Counted from the first letter of the stretch, positions 34,260-46,590 are shown. The stretch is 64,000 nucleotides of DNA from Adenophora triphylla var. japonica (GCA_022495995.1 JAFEMH010000924.1:186001-250000); one strand, 5' to 3'. Numbers and translations are program-made. The notes: generated from the letters alone by a model not told the origin.

Positions 34260-35136
34260 GTGGTATCAAAGCTCTGTCTTGCCATAATTAGGATTGAAAT
34301 TGCATGCTAGATTTAATATGATTATTTGCTACCATGTGATATGAAATAGATCTAGATCCTATGTGTTTTGTTTCTATGAAAAACAAGTATATTTAATATG
34401 CCATGATTCAGGATTAATGATAAATTAATTATATTAGTTTATCACATAGGTTTTTAATCTTTTAATATGATTATTTAGATTTGTAATTTCTCAAAATTGA
34501 ATCAAATTGTTTGTATGATATTTTGTGAAGCCCTATGTTCATGATAATGTTCACATGAGATCTATGTTACAAACATGCGATGTTTGTTACATGTTGAAAA
34601 CCTTCTAAATATTTAAGTCTTATGCCATTCCTTGATTAGAACACTTGTGAAATTTAGGGTATTTTGATGTAGTTTCAGCCATAGTTGGGTACATCATTAT
34701 ATCTTAGTTTGTGATCAAGATAAGATTATGGTTGATGTAGTTTTGGCCATAGTCAAGTGCATCGTTCCATGTTTTATATGTTTGAAAAAGGTTTTGACTT
34801 AATTGGTGCTTTCAAATAAGATTTGACCCAAGCCATAGATGAGATTTAAAACATGCTTTTGATATGTGATATCTATTGAAATCTCATAAAAGATCTAAGA
34901 GTCATATAGTGATATGATTGATGTTTCTACCTAAATAGCTTGATTTCGGGTATTAGCTCAGTTAAACCGAAATTAAGTAAAATATGGATCTTAGCCTACT
35001 ATGATTATATGATACATGTTTGTATTTGAAGGTGTATAATTTAGTGGGAGTATTTATGAAATACATTATTTTCTCTTAGATGATAAATCTGTTGATATTG
35101 ATATATGTTTATATTGTTTACATATTTTATTGTAGA

Positions 35137-38100
35137 ATGGCTACACACAATAATCAACCCCTGTCACTGCGATCTGTCCTTGAGAAGGACAAGCTTGAGG
35201 AGAACGGTACAAACTATTCTGATTGGATCAAAAGCCTCAGAATTGTTCTGAAGCAAGAGAAGAAACTGTACGTTCTCAATGAACCCATTCCACCTCAACC
35301 TGCTCCAGATGCTCCTAGGGCTGATAGGGATACACATAAGGAACATAATGATGATTCTATGGATGTCGCATGCCTTATGCAAGCCACTATGTCTAAGTCT
35401 CTTCAGAAGGACCTTGAGCAAATAGATGCAACATTTGATCTTGCTGAGCGCTTAAAGGAAATGTTCCAAGTGCAAGCAAGAAATGAGAGGTATGATGTGG
35501 TTAAGTCCCTAACTGCATGCAAGATGCAAGAAGGGCAATCGGTGGGAGCTCATGTCCTTAAGATGAGGGGTCACATTGAGCGTCTCGACAGGCTTGGAAA
35601 TTCGTTGAGTTTGGAACTCGCTACGAATTTGATATTGAATTCATTGCCTGAAAGTTATAGTCATTTTATTATGCACTATCATCTCTCGGAATTGCATGCG
35701 ATGCTTAAGACCGCAGAGATGAATATCAAGAAGCCTAAAACCGATACTGTGTTAATGGTTAACAAAGGTAAAGGGTTCAAGAAGGATGGCAAAGGTAAAG
35801 CAAATGTTGCTAAACTTAAGGCAAAAGTTGCCGATGCCAAAGAGGCTCCCAAGGCATCTCAAAAGGATGCGGTTTGCTACCATTGCCAAGAGGTTGGACA
35901 TTGGAAGCGCAACTGCAAGGCTTATAAGGAAGGCCTAAAGGCAAAGAAGAGCAATGTGATTGCTACTACTTCAGGTATCTATATGATATATATTTTCCTT
36001 TCTGTTTCTAGTTCATGGGTATTAGATACCGGATGTGGATCCCACATTTGTTTAAATGTGCAGGGACTGAGAAATAGGAAGCTACTCAAACAAGGTGAAG
36101 TTGACCTGCGTGTTGGGAATGGAGCAAGAGTTGCTGCATTAGCCGTAGGGACATATGATGTAACTTTACCTAGTGGCCTAGTACTTGTTTTGAACAATTG
36201 TTACTATATTCCGAATTTGAGTAGGAATATTATTTCTGTTTCTTGTTTGGATAATGAGGGGTATAATTTTCTTATTTCGAATAAGAAGTTTTAGATTTAT
36301 TTGAATGATATGCTTTATGGTATTGCAAATTCCTTTAATGGCCTTTATGTTCTTGATGTTGATGAGAAATAAAATAGTGTTGTAAATGTTTATCATGTGG
36401 ACAAGAAATCTAAAACGAATGACGTGAACAACACGTTCATGTGGCGTTGCCGGCTTGATCATATAAACGAGAAATGCATCTCTAAACTCCACAAAGATGG
36501 AATGTTGGACTCACATGATTATGAATCATATGAGAGATGTGAATCTTGTTTATTGGGCAAAATGACCAAACCACCCTTCACTAAGAGTAGTGAAAGGGCT
36601 AGTGACTTATTGGGCCTAATACATACTGATGTATGCGGACCAATAAGTAGCATTGCTAGGGGAGGATTTCGGTATTTCATTACATTCACCGATGACTTAT
36701 CTAGATATGGCTATGTTTATCTGATGAAGTCAAAGAGTGAATCATTTGAGATGTTTAGAACATTTCAAAATGAAGTAGAAAATCAATTTGGCAAAACAAT
36801 TAAAGCACTTCGATCCGATCGTGGTGGTGAGTATTTGAGCCAAAAGTTTGACAATCATCTCAAAAACTGTGGAACTGTTTCAGAGTTGACTCCGCCCAGA
36901 ATGCCATAATGGAATGGTGTTTCCGAGAGGAGGAATAGAACCCTATTAGATATGGTTCGTTCGATGATGAGTCAAGTAGACCTTCCTATATCCTTTTGGG
37001 GACATGCATTAGAGACTGCTGCGTTCACACTGAACAAAGTCCCTACTAAATTGGCTCCTAAGACCCCACATGAGACGTGGCATGGAAGAAAACCTAGCTT
37101 GTCTTTCATGAGGATTTGGGGTTGCGAAGCTTATGTGAAGAGACTTGTCTCGGATAAGCTAGAAGCTAAATCCGACAAGGTTATTTTCGTTGGTTACCCC
37201 CTAAGGAAACCAAAGGGTATTATTTTTACAACCGCAACGAGAACAAAGTGTTTGTTGCTCGATATGGTGCTTTTCTTGAGAAACAGTTTCTCAATAAAAC
37301 ATCTAGTGGGAGTAAAATTGATCTTGAAGAAGTTCAAGAACCCGAAAATAACATGAAACCGATAGTAGAGACTGAACCAACTCCACAAGAAGTTGTGGAA
37401 CCGGTTCAAGATCCACAAGTCCATCGTAGATCAGATAGGTTACGATTCGCACCCGAGAGATATGGGTTTCTCGTGTCGGAAAGTAATGAAGTGGAAGTCA
37501 TTGAGAATGACGAACCTACTTCCTATCAAGAGGCGATGTCCGATCCCGCCATGAAGTCCGAATTACAATCCATGTCGGATAATCAAGTTTGGAACTTGAT
37601 TGAGCCACCCGAAGGTGTAAAAATCATAGGGTGCAAGTGGGTCTTCAAGAAGAAGACTGACATGGATGGGAAGGTGCATACTTATAAGGCTAGGCTTGTA
37701 GCAAAGGGATATAGGCAAACTCATGGTGTTGACTATGACGAAACCTTCTCGCCTGTTGCCATGCTTAAGTCTCTTAGAATTTTGATTGACATAGCCGCAT
37801 ATTATGACTATGAGACATGGCAAATGGATGTCAAAATCGCTTTCCTTAATGGAAAACTGCTAGAGGATGTGTATATGACACAACCCGAAGGTTTTATAGA
37901 TCCACAAAATTTTAGTAAGGTGTGCAAGTTGCAAAGATCCATTTATGGATTGAAGCAAGCTTCTAGGAGTTGGAATCTTCGGTTCGATGAGAAAATCAAA
38001 GAGTTTGGTTTTATCAAGAACGATGATGAATCTTGTGTATACATGAAATTCAGTGGGAGCAATGTGCTAATTCTCTTGTTGTATGTCGATGATATCTTAC

Positions 38101-39071
38101 TCATTGGAAATGATATTCCTGCACTTGAGACTGTCAAGTCTTGGTTAGGGAAGTGTTTCTCAAAGAAAGATATGGGCGAAGCCGCTTACATCCTTGGTAT
38201 CAAGATCTATAGAGATAGATCAAAGAGGATCATTGGTTTGAGTTAAAGTACCTACATTGACAAGGTTCTTAGAAGATTCAAGATGGAAAATTCTAAGAGA
38301 GGAAACTTGCCAATGGGTCATGGTGTTACTCTTAGTAAGACTCAGTGTCCTAAGACAACTGATGAACGAAAGAGGATGAATGATATTCCATACGCTTCGG
38401 CTATTGGTTCTATCATGTACGCTATGATTTGTACTAGACCCGACGTCTCATATGCTTTGAGCATGACAAGTCATTACCAATCTGATCCGGGTGAGAACCA
38501 TTGGATGGCAGTCAAGACGATCCTAAAGTACTTACGAAGAACTAAGGATGCGTTCTTGGTATTTGGAGGGATGGAAGAAGATCTTGTTGTAAGAGGTTAC
38601 ACAGATGCTAGCTTCCAAACCGACAAAGATGATTTTCGATCGCAGTCGGGATTTGTGTTTATGCTAAACGGAGGTGTGATATGTTGGAAGAGTTCCAAGC
38701 AGAGTACTATTGCCGATTCTACTACTGAGGCCGAATACATAGCAGCATCCGATGCAGCTAAGGAGGCGGTTTGGATCAAGAAGTTCATTAGTGACTTGGA
38801 AGTTGTTCCAAGTATCACTAATCCGGTGGAACTTTATTGTGACAACAATGGTGCCATTGCGCAAGCAAAGGAACCAAGGTCACACCAGAGATCCAAACAT
38901 ATACTTAGATGTTTCCATCTCATTCGAGAGTTCATTGATAGGAGAGACGTTAAGATATGCAAAGTATCAACCGATGATAACATTGGGGATCCGCTTACAA
39001 AGCCCCTCGCACAAGCTAAGCATGATGGTCATGTGAGGTCCATGGGTATTAGATACATAGATGGAGCCTAG
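35137..39071 (+). pseudogene. Copia polyprotein: Gag, PR, integrase, RT, RNase H
   Basis: Gag (UBN2-type) starts MATHNNQPLSLRSVLEKDKL and ends in the knuckle CYHCQEVGHWKRNC. The protease motif is WVLDTGCGSHICLN. The GAG-pre-integrase segment has MWRCRLDHINEKCISKLHKD, and integrase has LIHTDVCGPISSIARGG and ALRSDRGGEYLSQKF. RT has YKARLVAKGYRQTHGVDYDE and LLYVDDILLIGND. RNase H has STTEAEYIAASDAAKEAVW and LYCDNNGAIA. Breaks are stops at 36292-36294, 36370-36372, 36907-36909 and 38244-38246, and a frameshift at about 37196-37205 (a run of C). Domain order PR-INT-RT-RH defines Copia. I do not assign a lineage with confidence. Confidence 0.93.
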
Positions 39072-39085
39072 TGCAAGTGGGAGAT

Positions 39086-40734
39086 TGTTGGTGTAATGCC
39101 CTAGGCTATAGTTATGATTGACTTGAACCGTTATGTATCATCTTTATTATTTATTATAGAGCGCATTTATTCTATTCATTATATGTTTACATGTTTATTA
39201 TATTGAATTGTATCCCTAGTTGTTGTGAATAACTAGTATAAGTTGGTAGTGGATAATCATGGATATGATTATATGCATGTGATGCACATTACACTTATGG
39301 ATACTTGCTAGAGAACAAGTATTGGACATGACCTACCGATGAGATTTATGACATGGTCAATAGTCATATGTGTCATGAATAAATCTCATGATAGTCGTGT
39401 TATTGAATCCTTATACCTGAGATTATCATCGTCTTCCACATGACGAAGATCGTGTTTGATATAGTCTAACACTATCTTTAATCGGATAGCAATAAGGACT
39501 ATGTTAGCATGATTGGATTCATGTAGGGAAGAATGATAAGTCAAGAAGGGATTTGTTCCTCTTATGAAGAGAGATGTTTGCTTGGGCCCCTCGATGAATG
39601 ATGTTGATGAAATGTGTGGCCACACTCAAGTGATTTGATAGAGATCAAATACATTTGGATTATCAACATATTCGGAATCGAGAAAGCATTGAACAAGATG
39701 AGTTGACATAGACCATTGTTCAATTGAACATCGTGGACAAAGGGATTGTGACATTTGATTATCAAGGAATCAAGCTTTGATGTTATATTTAATTGGGTGG
39801 ACATAATGATTTGCTAGAAGTCACTTATGTCTTGTGAGATTGATGTTTCAACTCACACCAACATAAAATGTAATTTCTAAAGGGTTACACACAAAAGAAC
39901 GGATTAAAAATGGCTAAAAGGATGAATTCTGGGCTCTGGGGACGACTCTGGGACGACTGATGTTTCAGGGGACGAGTCGTGCCCCATTGGCTCAATTCGT
40001 GCCTTGTGAAGGGACGACAGTTTCTAGGGGTGTGCATATAGGGACGACTCGTGCCCTCAGGCACGACTCGTGCCCTGTTGATTTGGCAACCTGGAAAACT
40101 GGTTCGTTAAGTCGTACGACCAAATTGGCCATAAGGCACGACTCGTGCCCCTGGGGACGAGTCGTGAGGTTAATTTTAGTCCGTACTGCTTTTCCTTTGC
40201 TGATTTGGTTTTGGTTTTTGACTAGGATTCTCCCCTAAAAGTTAGGGATTTATACTTGGTATAAATAGGAGCTATGGTCAGCCAAAAACACATGTAATTT
40301 TGGGTTTATGAAACACAAAATTGAGATCTAGATTTAGAATCAAAGATCAAAATCCTTTTGCCATTGATTATTGAAAAATTGTTTTCAATAATTGGATCAT
40401 CTAGCAATCAATCAAGAATCGTTCTTGGTCCGTTCGAGTGTGGATTGCCGATAGAGGGTGATAGGTTAATCACCAAAAGCTTGAAGTCTTCAATCATCGA
40501 TTCTTCACAAGGTAAAGAACAAGGAGAAGATCAAAACCTTCATCAACGGTTTTGATATTCGTTTTGAGATTCGATTTTCAGATTTGAATTCAAGTTTAAA
40601 CTTCATCGCATTCAAGGTATGTAAATTCTATCTCATATTAATTTCTAATCTCTTCATGCTAGACGGATCTTAGGGCTAGGGTTTTGATGTTAAAGTTAAA
40701 TCTTCCGCTGCGTTTGTAACCCCAAAACCCAACA
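39086..40734 (+). repeat. 3' LTR of the Copia element
   Basis: It begins TGTTGGTGTAATGCCC and ends CCCAACA. It is collinear with 32561-34259 but about 50 bp shorter, with most of the loss in the ACGAGTCGT cluster (39939-40170), where repeat units have been dropped. Confidence 0.93.
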
Positions 40735-41230
40735 GAACCTTGCGATACTCAGAGGGACTTGCACATAGTTGATAGGTGTGGAAACAATCACTACAAGAAA
40801 CATCATTATTAGGGTCGGCCCGTCACCGTCCCTAAAAGTCAATTTGCCGTCCTTAATAGTTTTTAGGTCGACCTTAAGGACGGGACTTTGGGGTCCGGAA
40901 TAACAGGCGACTCTAAAACTCTGGGACCCCGTCACCATCCCCAATAAAGTATTAAAGACGGCGTGCTGTGGTCCTTAAAATTAATTTTGCGGGAAAATTT
41001 TGGAGCCAATTTTTTTTCGGGACGAGTTAATAGGGTCGGACTTGCCGAGCCCAATATTAATTTAGCGCCAATATATTTTTTTCCGGGAAATTATTAGGGA
41101 CATGCGTCGCCGACCCTAATGTAATTTTGCGCCAAAATATTATTTTGGAGGGAAAGATTTAAGGTCGGCTTTCAATGACCCAAACAAGCTTGTATCCCAA
41201 AATGTAAATCTTAATCATCAATATTAACTA

Positions 41231-41337
41231 CTCCATTCGTCTCAAAATGAATTGAATGTTCATTCTTTTTTCAAATTTACTCATTATCAAAAGCAAATTT
41301 GAAATGTTTTTGAACATTTATCTTGGGACGGAGGGAC
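41231..41337. mobile_element. Stowaway-like MITE inside the CACTA element
   Basis: The left end reads CTCCATTCGTCTCAAAATGA and the right end, reverse-complemented, GTCCCTCCGTCCCAAGATAA. Both are followed by AATGTTC-type sequence and flanked by TA at 41229-41230 and 41338-41339. It is 107 bp, the usual size for a Stowaway element. Confidence 0.75.
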
Positions 41338-42725
41338 TAACACAATAACCATAATCAATTCAACGAGGTACCTATAATGAGAACTAAACAAATAATCCAA
41401 AGTTAATCAGCTACATTATTCAAATATAGGTCTTTGCCAAAAAAAAAAAAACTAGATCCTGTAGAACTACTAAGTCTCCAACTAGTTCAATTAATCCAGA
41501 TTGCATACTATTGAAAAAATTACCTCCCCTAGAAGTTTGTTCCTTGATAACAACATTCTTGCAATAAAATCCACGTGTCCTTGCTATTGAATGAAACCTG
41601 GAAAAAAAAGTGCAACACAAAGTATAGAAATTAGCTTAGAGCAGTGTAAGAATATATGATTTAAAATGAAGACACAAATACACTGGGAGCAAATTTCAAT
41701 GCGCATCCCGATTTTAAAGAAGTTGCTGAGAACATAGCAAAGAGTTGCAAATACACTGGCAAGTCTCCCTACTTTTTCCCAACTTATGAAATGGTGTATG
41801 AGAAGATGCCAAATGTAAACTGGGAATAGGAATGTTGTTGATAACATTATAAATATTAAATCGTAAAGACAGGACAAGGTCAAATCTTTGTTTTCCATTA
41901 CATACCGTAGTAAGAAATTAAAGCAATAGCAAATAGCAACAAAAAAAGAATCCAATGAACACTGAAAGTAATGATAATAACCATCGTTATGATCTAATCT
42001 TCAATCACCATCATCTTCCGTTCATAAGAGGACCAGTATGATTGAATTCAAAGGACTATCAAAACCCTTCCAGAATCATGAAAGTGCAGTTCAAGCAAGA
42101 ACCGAGAAGAAACAATTGATTACATGAGGAACAACAGAGGTCCACATACAAGAAATGTAATAATGCACATTATCTTAGCAAGGCAACATCATACAGGAAA
42201 TTGGCACAGAAGTACTGGCAGACATAAAGTCACTCTTGATGAGATTTAGGCTATGTCTAGATGCAGCTCTTTCACATTGGATTTAACAGCATACATGCAT
42301 CAATATGTTATACGGCCACAAAAGACATCATGTCTTCACTGTAAGGACTGCTCAATATTGTCATAAAACATGTGCTGCTTACTTATCTAAGATGAAAATA
42401 TCAGAGCCTTAATTCAAGATACTGGAAAGTGGATTTGTATTGTGACCTGATGATCTTACAAAAGCCTCTCACATACCAGATTCTCAACTAAGGACTATAC
42501 TTGCTTGATAGAACACTTGAAACTACATATCAGACGAGTTGAACATGATACTTAAAAGTTGACCAAACACCTAGATATTGTATATCAAAAAAAAGTAAGT
42601 AAGCCATGTTTCTTCATCATGAACATCCGAAAAGACGTAGCAGGTAGAGGGGGAGGGAGAGTAAAGATAAGAAGATAAATTCCCGTAATTATAACTAAAT
42701 CTATACACCAGACAGAGAGTCATAC

Positions 42726-43452
42726 CTGGAGAACTATTGGCAACTTCTCAGGTGGTTTCTTATGTTCAGACCCATGATCAAGCCACACCTCGAAAGCAGT
42801 CAACTGCTCCGTGAAAAAGGGACTTGGCTAAAGAGAAAAAGCGACACCAGTCAGTCATATTAACAATGTCGTAAGCAGTAAACTATGTCACGATAATTTT
42901 AATAGTTCACACCTAGAACTCTGCATTGGGATCCTCAACCAATGTCGGAAGCTGAGAAAGGGAAATCTCCGCAGCCATGTCCCATGCATCCCTATAGCAT
43001 GAAAAGTTACACAAGATGAAAATACGGAAACTGTGAGCCAAAAACTAGTCACAAGTAAAAGTAACACTTACCACATATGATGTTGATGGGTGGGTGGCAA
43101 CATTGGATATGATACGGGAGAACAATTCGCGGAGCGCATTATTCTCTCTGCCAGCAAGAAATTCCTGAACAGACTGGCAACTAACAAATCTTGTCGAAAT
43201 AATCTCTGAAATAGATCTGCAGGATGGAAAATTCAGCTTATAAGATAAAGAGAGAAAATAGAAGTATACAACACAGGCAAGTACACTCCCTAGTTACCAT
43301 GTGGAAGAACATTCCAGGCTATTGTATCGGTCACTGCTGTGAAAATCCAGTTCAGCTCACCAAGAAGAGTTTTACGATCAGTTTGACGGCCAGGTATTCT
43401 GTCTATGAGTGAATAATCAAGAGATTCATGCAGTAATGAACGAGTCCAGAAC
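42726..43452 (-). pseudogene. RAPTOR1: Four captured exons of RAPTOR (TOR complex subunit)
   Basis: On the minus strand, exons at 43452-43298, 43216-43072, about 42992-42913 and 42828-42726 read in order [60 protein letters not shown] and [20 protein letters not shown]. All match my memory of RAPTOR, the TOR-complex scaffold that presents substrates to TOR kinase. Introns keep GT-AG borders, so genomic DNA rather than cDNA was captured. The third exon ends with TAG where Gln is expected. Only a central part of the roughly 1300-residue gene is present. Confidence 0.88.
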
Positions 43453-43593
43453 CTAGAAAGTTGAAGTAAAGAATTAAAAGTTTGTTTTGGGTGGATTGGC
43501 AAAAAGTGATCGGTTTCTGTTGCAGCAATGAGGTAAAATAAGATACCAACACCATGTGAAATTAAAAAGCATTTATGGAAAAAGATAACTTAC

Positions 43594-44768
43594 TAATATC
43601 GCCTTGATGATCAATAGGCTCTCCAATAACATTCATAATGCGCCCAAGAGTGGCTCTACCAACAGGTACCTACCGTTGTGAGCAGCAAATGAGAGCAAGT
43701 ATATGGAATCGATATATAACCACGAGAGACCCATCAGATAACCCAGAATAAGTCCAAGTCAACCTCATGAAATAGCAATCAAGTAGCAGACGCCTAAACC
43801 AAAACAGTCAAGGAGTCTATCATTCAAATGCATTTTTTAAACATATTTCTACATCAATTTTAAAGCCCCCAATTGATGCAAAGCACCTTTTCCAATGTTT
43901 ACAAGGATGAATTTGGTTATGCATCATTACAAAAGTGAAGTAATTAAATGAAGACCAATGCTTGGGACAATAAAACTCAATGAGTATACAAACTGACAAA
44001 TAAAACATAGGTTTTACAGAGAAAATCACAGTAATAATTCCGTTCAATGAACAACCCTAGCATACATTTTGAAATTATATGACTAAGATATTCACATTAC
44101 AAGACAAACAAATGCAAAATAATCAATCAAATATAGGTATAGGAAACTATCAGCTACAAACAGATCTAAGCAACTAGATTAGCAATTGAAAGGCCATCAA
44201 CACTAAATATCTATCAATCAGTAACATATCTCAAAACCCTAAAATTTGAAATTCAAGACGATGAGATAAAATTAAACAAATCAAAACTTACAGTGGTGGG
44301 AGAACCAGTGTTGAGAACACGTTGACCACAAACAAGACCCTCAGTCCCATCCATAGCAATAGTCCTAACCATATTCTCCCCCAAATGCTGCACCACTTCC
44401 AACACCAACCTAATCGAATTATCTAAAACCTCCAACGCCGTCAAGATCGGGGGAAGTCCTTAATCGAACCTCACATCAACGATGACACCAATCACCTGAC
44501 AGACCTGACCGATCGAGCCAGCACCGGTGAACTCATCGGTAATCTTACCAGCGGTTCCTTTAGGAGGACCAATGGAAGAAGAGGAAGGTGTGGTGGTGGC
44601 GGCGGTGGCAGAGGTAGCATAGTTGATGGCGCGATTGAGGAAGTAGCCAGCAGGAGAAGGGGTGTTGGAGGATCGGGAGGGGTTTCTAGGGTTTGTGAAT
44701 GGGTATCTAGATTGAGGACGATGAAGTGGAGCGCGGAGGAGAGAGGCTAAGAGTCTCCGATAAGACAT
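43594..44768 (-). pseudogene. ATP2: Captured 5' end of mitochondrial ATP synthase beta subunit gene
   Basis: On the minus strand exon 1 (44768-44292) starts MSYRRLLASLLRAPLHRPQS, a mitochondrial presequence rich in Arg and Ser. It continues KITDEFTGAGSIGQVCQVIG and [27 protein letters not shown] donor leads to exon 2 (43669-43594) with [20 protein letters not shown]. This is the N-terminal quarter of the F1 beta subunit, lacking the nucleotide-binding P-loop. A TAA replaces a Glu codon at 44460-44462. After exon 2 the next exons on this strand are from RAPTOR, so a transcript would be an ATP2-RAPTOR chimera. Confidence 0.92.
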
Positions 44769-46590
44769 TGTTAGCGATTTCAAGGGAAAGAGGAAATGCT
44801 AGGGTTGAGTGAAATGGTCACACACACACGTTCAGAATTAAATCTAGACAAGAAGAGGTGTGCGAAAATGGAAGGGTTTTACCGTGTGTGTGTCGTTACT
44901 GTTTTCTGTTTAGGAATTAATAAAGCCTTCATACGACGATTGCAGAGAATGGCAATTAAACCTAGAAAACGATTAGAGAGGAGTGTAGAGGGAAGGTGCG
45001 GGAGAGGTGATAGTGGGCGTAAGAGTAGGGAGGGTTTTGGGGTTTTTTTTTTAATTTCATTTATTAGCTGATTAATTTTTAGAGACCCAATTTGCCGTCC
45101 TATCAATTTCGATCCTGTAAAGCTGACTTATTAAGTAGGTAATAGGGACTAGAGAATTCGCCCGACCCAAAAAATCCAGTCCCTAATAATGACTCTTTTT
45201 GTAGTGAATCTTGTGATTTGGAGCGACCACCATCAAAAATACATTGCACTTTGGGAACAGCGGCGGAACTTAATGGATGGTGGGATACCAGGCTTTCACG
45301 TTATGCATTACAATGATCCATATATGATATAGTTTCGGAGCATAACATGCATGTTTGAGCAGAACCTCCTTCATATAGAGAACACTGGATACCGGTCGGT
45401 TTCCCCTTTCCTAGAGGGCATGGTAAGTATTTACATTTTTCAAGTTTTTTTTAAAAAAAAACTTCAATTTATTAACTTATGTCTCATTCTTATTTTTTTT
45501 GCTATAAAAACAGGTGCAAAACCTTCGACGTATGCATATCACCAATGAGGAGGAGCAACATATGTTGTGGCCCTAACAAGCTGAGCTGCGGAGGTTGATT
45601 AGACACACGCTCACTAACGTTAGGGAGCAGTAATGACTTGAGACTGCAGTATATCCAACACCGGTAGATCGCGTACATGGGGTAGAACATCGACAACGTC
45701 GTGTTAGACGTCGTGCACAGACACAACCACAACCAAAAATGAACTTGCACGACGAGCCATATGAACCAGAGCCCGAGGTATAACCAGAGCCTCAGGTCCA
45801 GCCCGAGACTCAGTATGATGGACTGTTTGATTATCCTTTAGATCGGGGACCTACTCAGGTGGAGGTGGCAGATGAGAGAATTAGAAAGGAGGTTGAGGAG
45901 GGTATTTATTCAGGTGTTTACCCTCGCCATCTCCATGGCCCGATTCAGGTGAGTGAGTACCATCAAATGGTTGTTTATCATCACCTCCCCAATAGCTCAT
46001 AAAAATGATTGAACCCCCGTTTATCTTTAACTCTATATTACGAAATCAAAGTATTAAAGCCTACATAACAAAATTCTAACATTTATATTTATAAAATACT
46101 AAAACACAGTTAAAAACTTAAATTTAAATATATAAACACAAGTGAAAACTATGATTAAGATTATGTTAATTTATCTTGATTCTTGATATTCAACGATTCT
46201 GACGAAATTAAATGATGTGAAGATTTGAGTTTTTTTTTAAGTAATTATTAGAGGATATGAGAATGCGAATGGATCTGAATCTGAAAACGTTATCCTTTGT
46301 AAGCTGGCCTTTCTAAACTTGTACCATGTAGCGAGTTCACTGTTGTACGCGTAAAGTCGATACACGGTGTAGCGAGTTATGTTTTTTTAATCACAGTTGA
46401 TTACTTCAAACGCTTAAACCGTAATTTAACTAAACTCGCTACATGGTGTAATGAGTTTCAATGGTCAAACGTTGAACTCGCTACAACATATAGCAAGTTC
46501 TAAAAAGATGGTTATTTTGAAAAATAGTTTCAAACATGAAATATTTTGAAAATTATAATTTTAAAATATAATTATTTGAGAAAAAAATCC

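Larger units (their letters stand above)
32561..40734 (+). mobile_element. Ty1/Copia retrotransposon
   Basis: GAACC is duplicated at 32556-32560 and 40735-40739, inside the PMD gene. LTRs are 32561-34259 (1,699 bp) and 39086-40734 (1,649 bp). The right one begins TGTTGGTGTAATG; the left has TTTTGG in place of TGTTGG. Both end CCCAACA. A primer-binding site TGGTATCAAAGC (34261-34272) and polypurine tract AAGTGGGAGAT (39075-39085) are present. The polyprotein is complete in domain order but broken by four stops and one frameshift. Confidence 0.95.
40789..45206. mobile_element. Pack-CACTA transposon with ATP2 and RAPTOR exons
   Basis: The ends are CACTACAAGAAACATCATTA (left) and, reverse-complemented, CACTACAAAAAGAGTCATTA (right). 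They are flanked by AAT at 40786-40788 and 45207-45209, the 3-bp duplication of CACTA elements. Subterminal GC-rich repeats (AGGGTCGGC, GCCGACCCTAA, GCGCCAAAATAT) fill 40810-41190 and 45090-45190. No TNP2 or TNPA coding region is present, so it is non-autonomous. It contains minus-strand exons of two unrelated host genes and a Stowaway MITE. Between 41400 and 42725 I recognise no gene. Confidence 0.92.
31282..45950 (+). pseudogene. Plant mobile domain (PMD, MAIN/MAIL-like) gene, interrupted by Copia and CACTA
   Basis: The PMD domain starts at ATG 31282, after a likely splice acceptor (GAAACAG). It reads HLPVGEMTITLEDIGMIFGL (about 31560-31615). The segment ending DRVMRQFGMLQGVPEP (to 32560) is followed, after the Copia insertion, by PCDTQRDLHIVDRCGNN (40738-40788). 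After the CACTA it continues with YIALWEQRRN and RSITCMFEQNLLHIENTGYR (45210-45420). An intron (GTAAGT near 45424, acceptor near 45513) leads to an acidic, Gln/Pro-rich tail to about 45950. Many stops (for example TAG at 31492) show decay. PMD proteins are common both as transposon-borne genes and as host MAIN/MAIL1 regulators of silencing. Confidence 0.78.
29581..46590. mobile_element. MULE-like element carrying a plant mobile domain gene, with three later insertions
   Basis: Inverted termini of about 280 bp lie at 29581-29860 and 46310-46590. Outermost bases (TATTTTTTTTCTGAAATAAT versus GGATTTTTTTCTCAAATAAT) are flanked by AGAATAAAC and AGAAGAAAC, a 9-bp duplication with one mismatch. Size and termini fit a Mutator-like element. 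Without the solo LTR, Copia and CACTA insertions it would be about 3.5 kb and holds one gene (plant mobile domain). No transposase is seen. From 29890 to 31281 it has a leader region plus repeats of TGAACTCAATTGT. Confidence 0.75.

Noticed and set aside
41584..41955. 123-codon minus-strand frame in the CACTA element
   Set aside because: It is hydrophobic and Phe/Leu-rich because the plus strand is A-rich. It has no motif and no splice context, so I do not call a gene.
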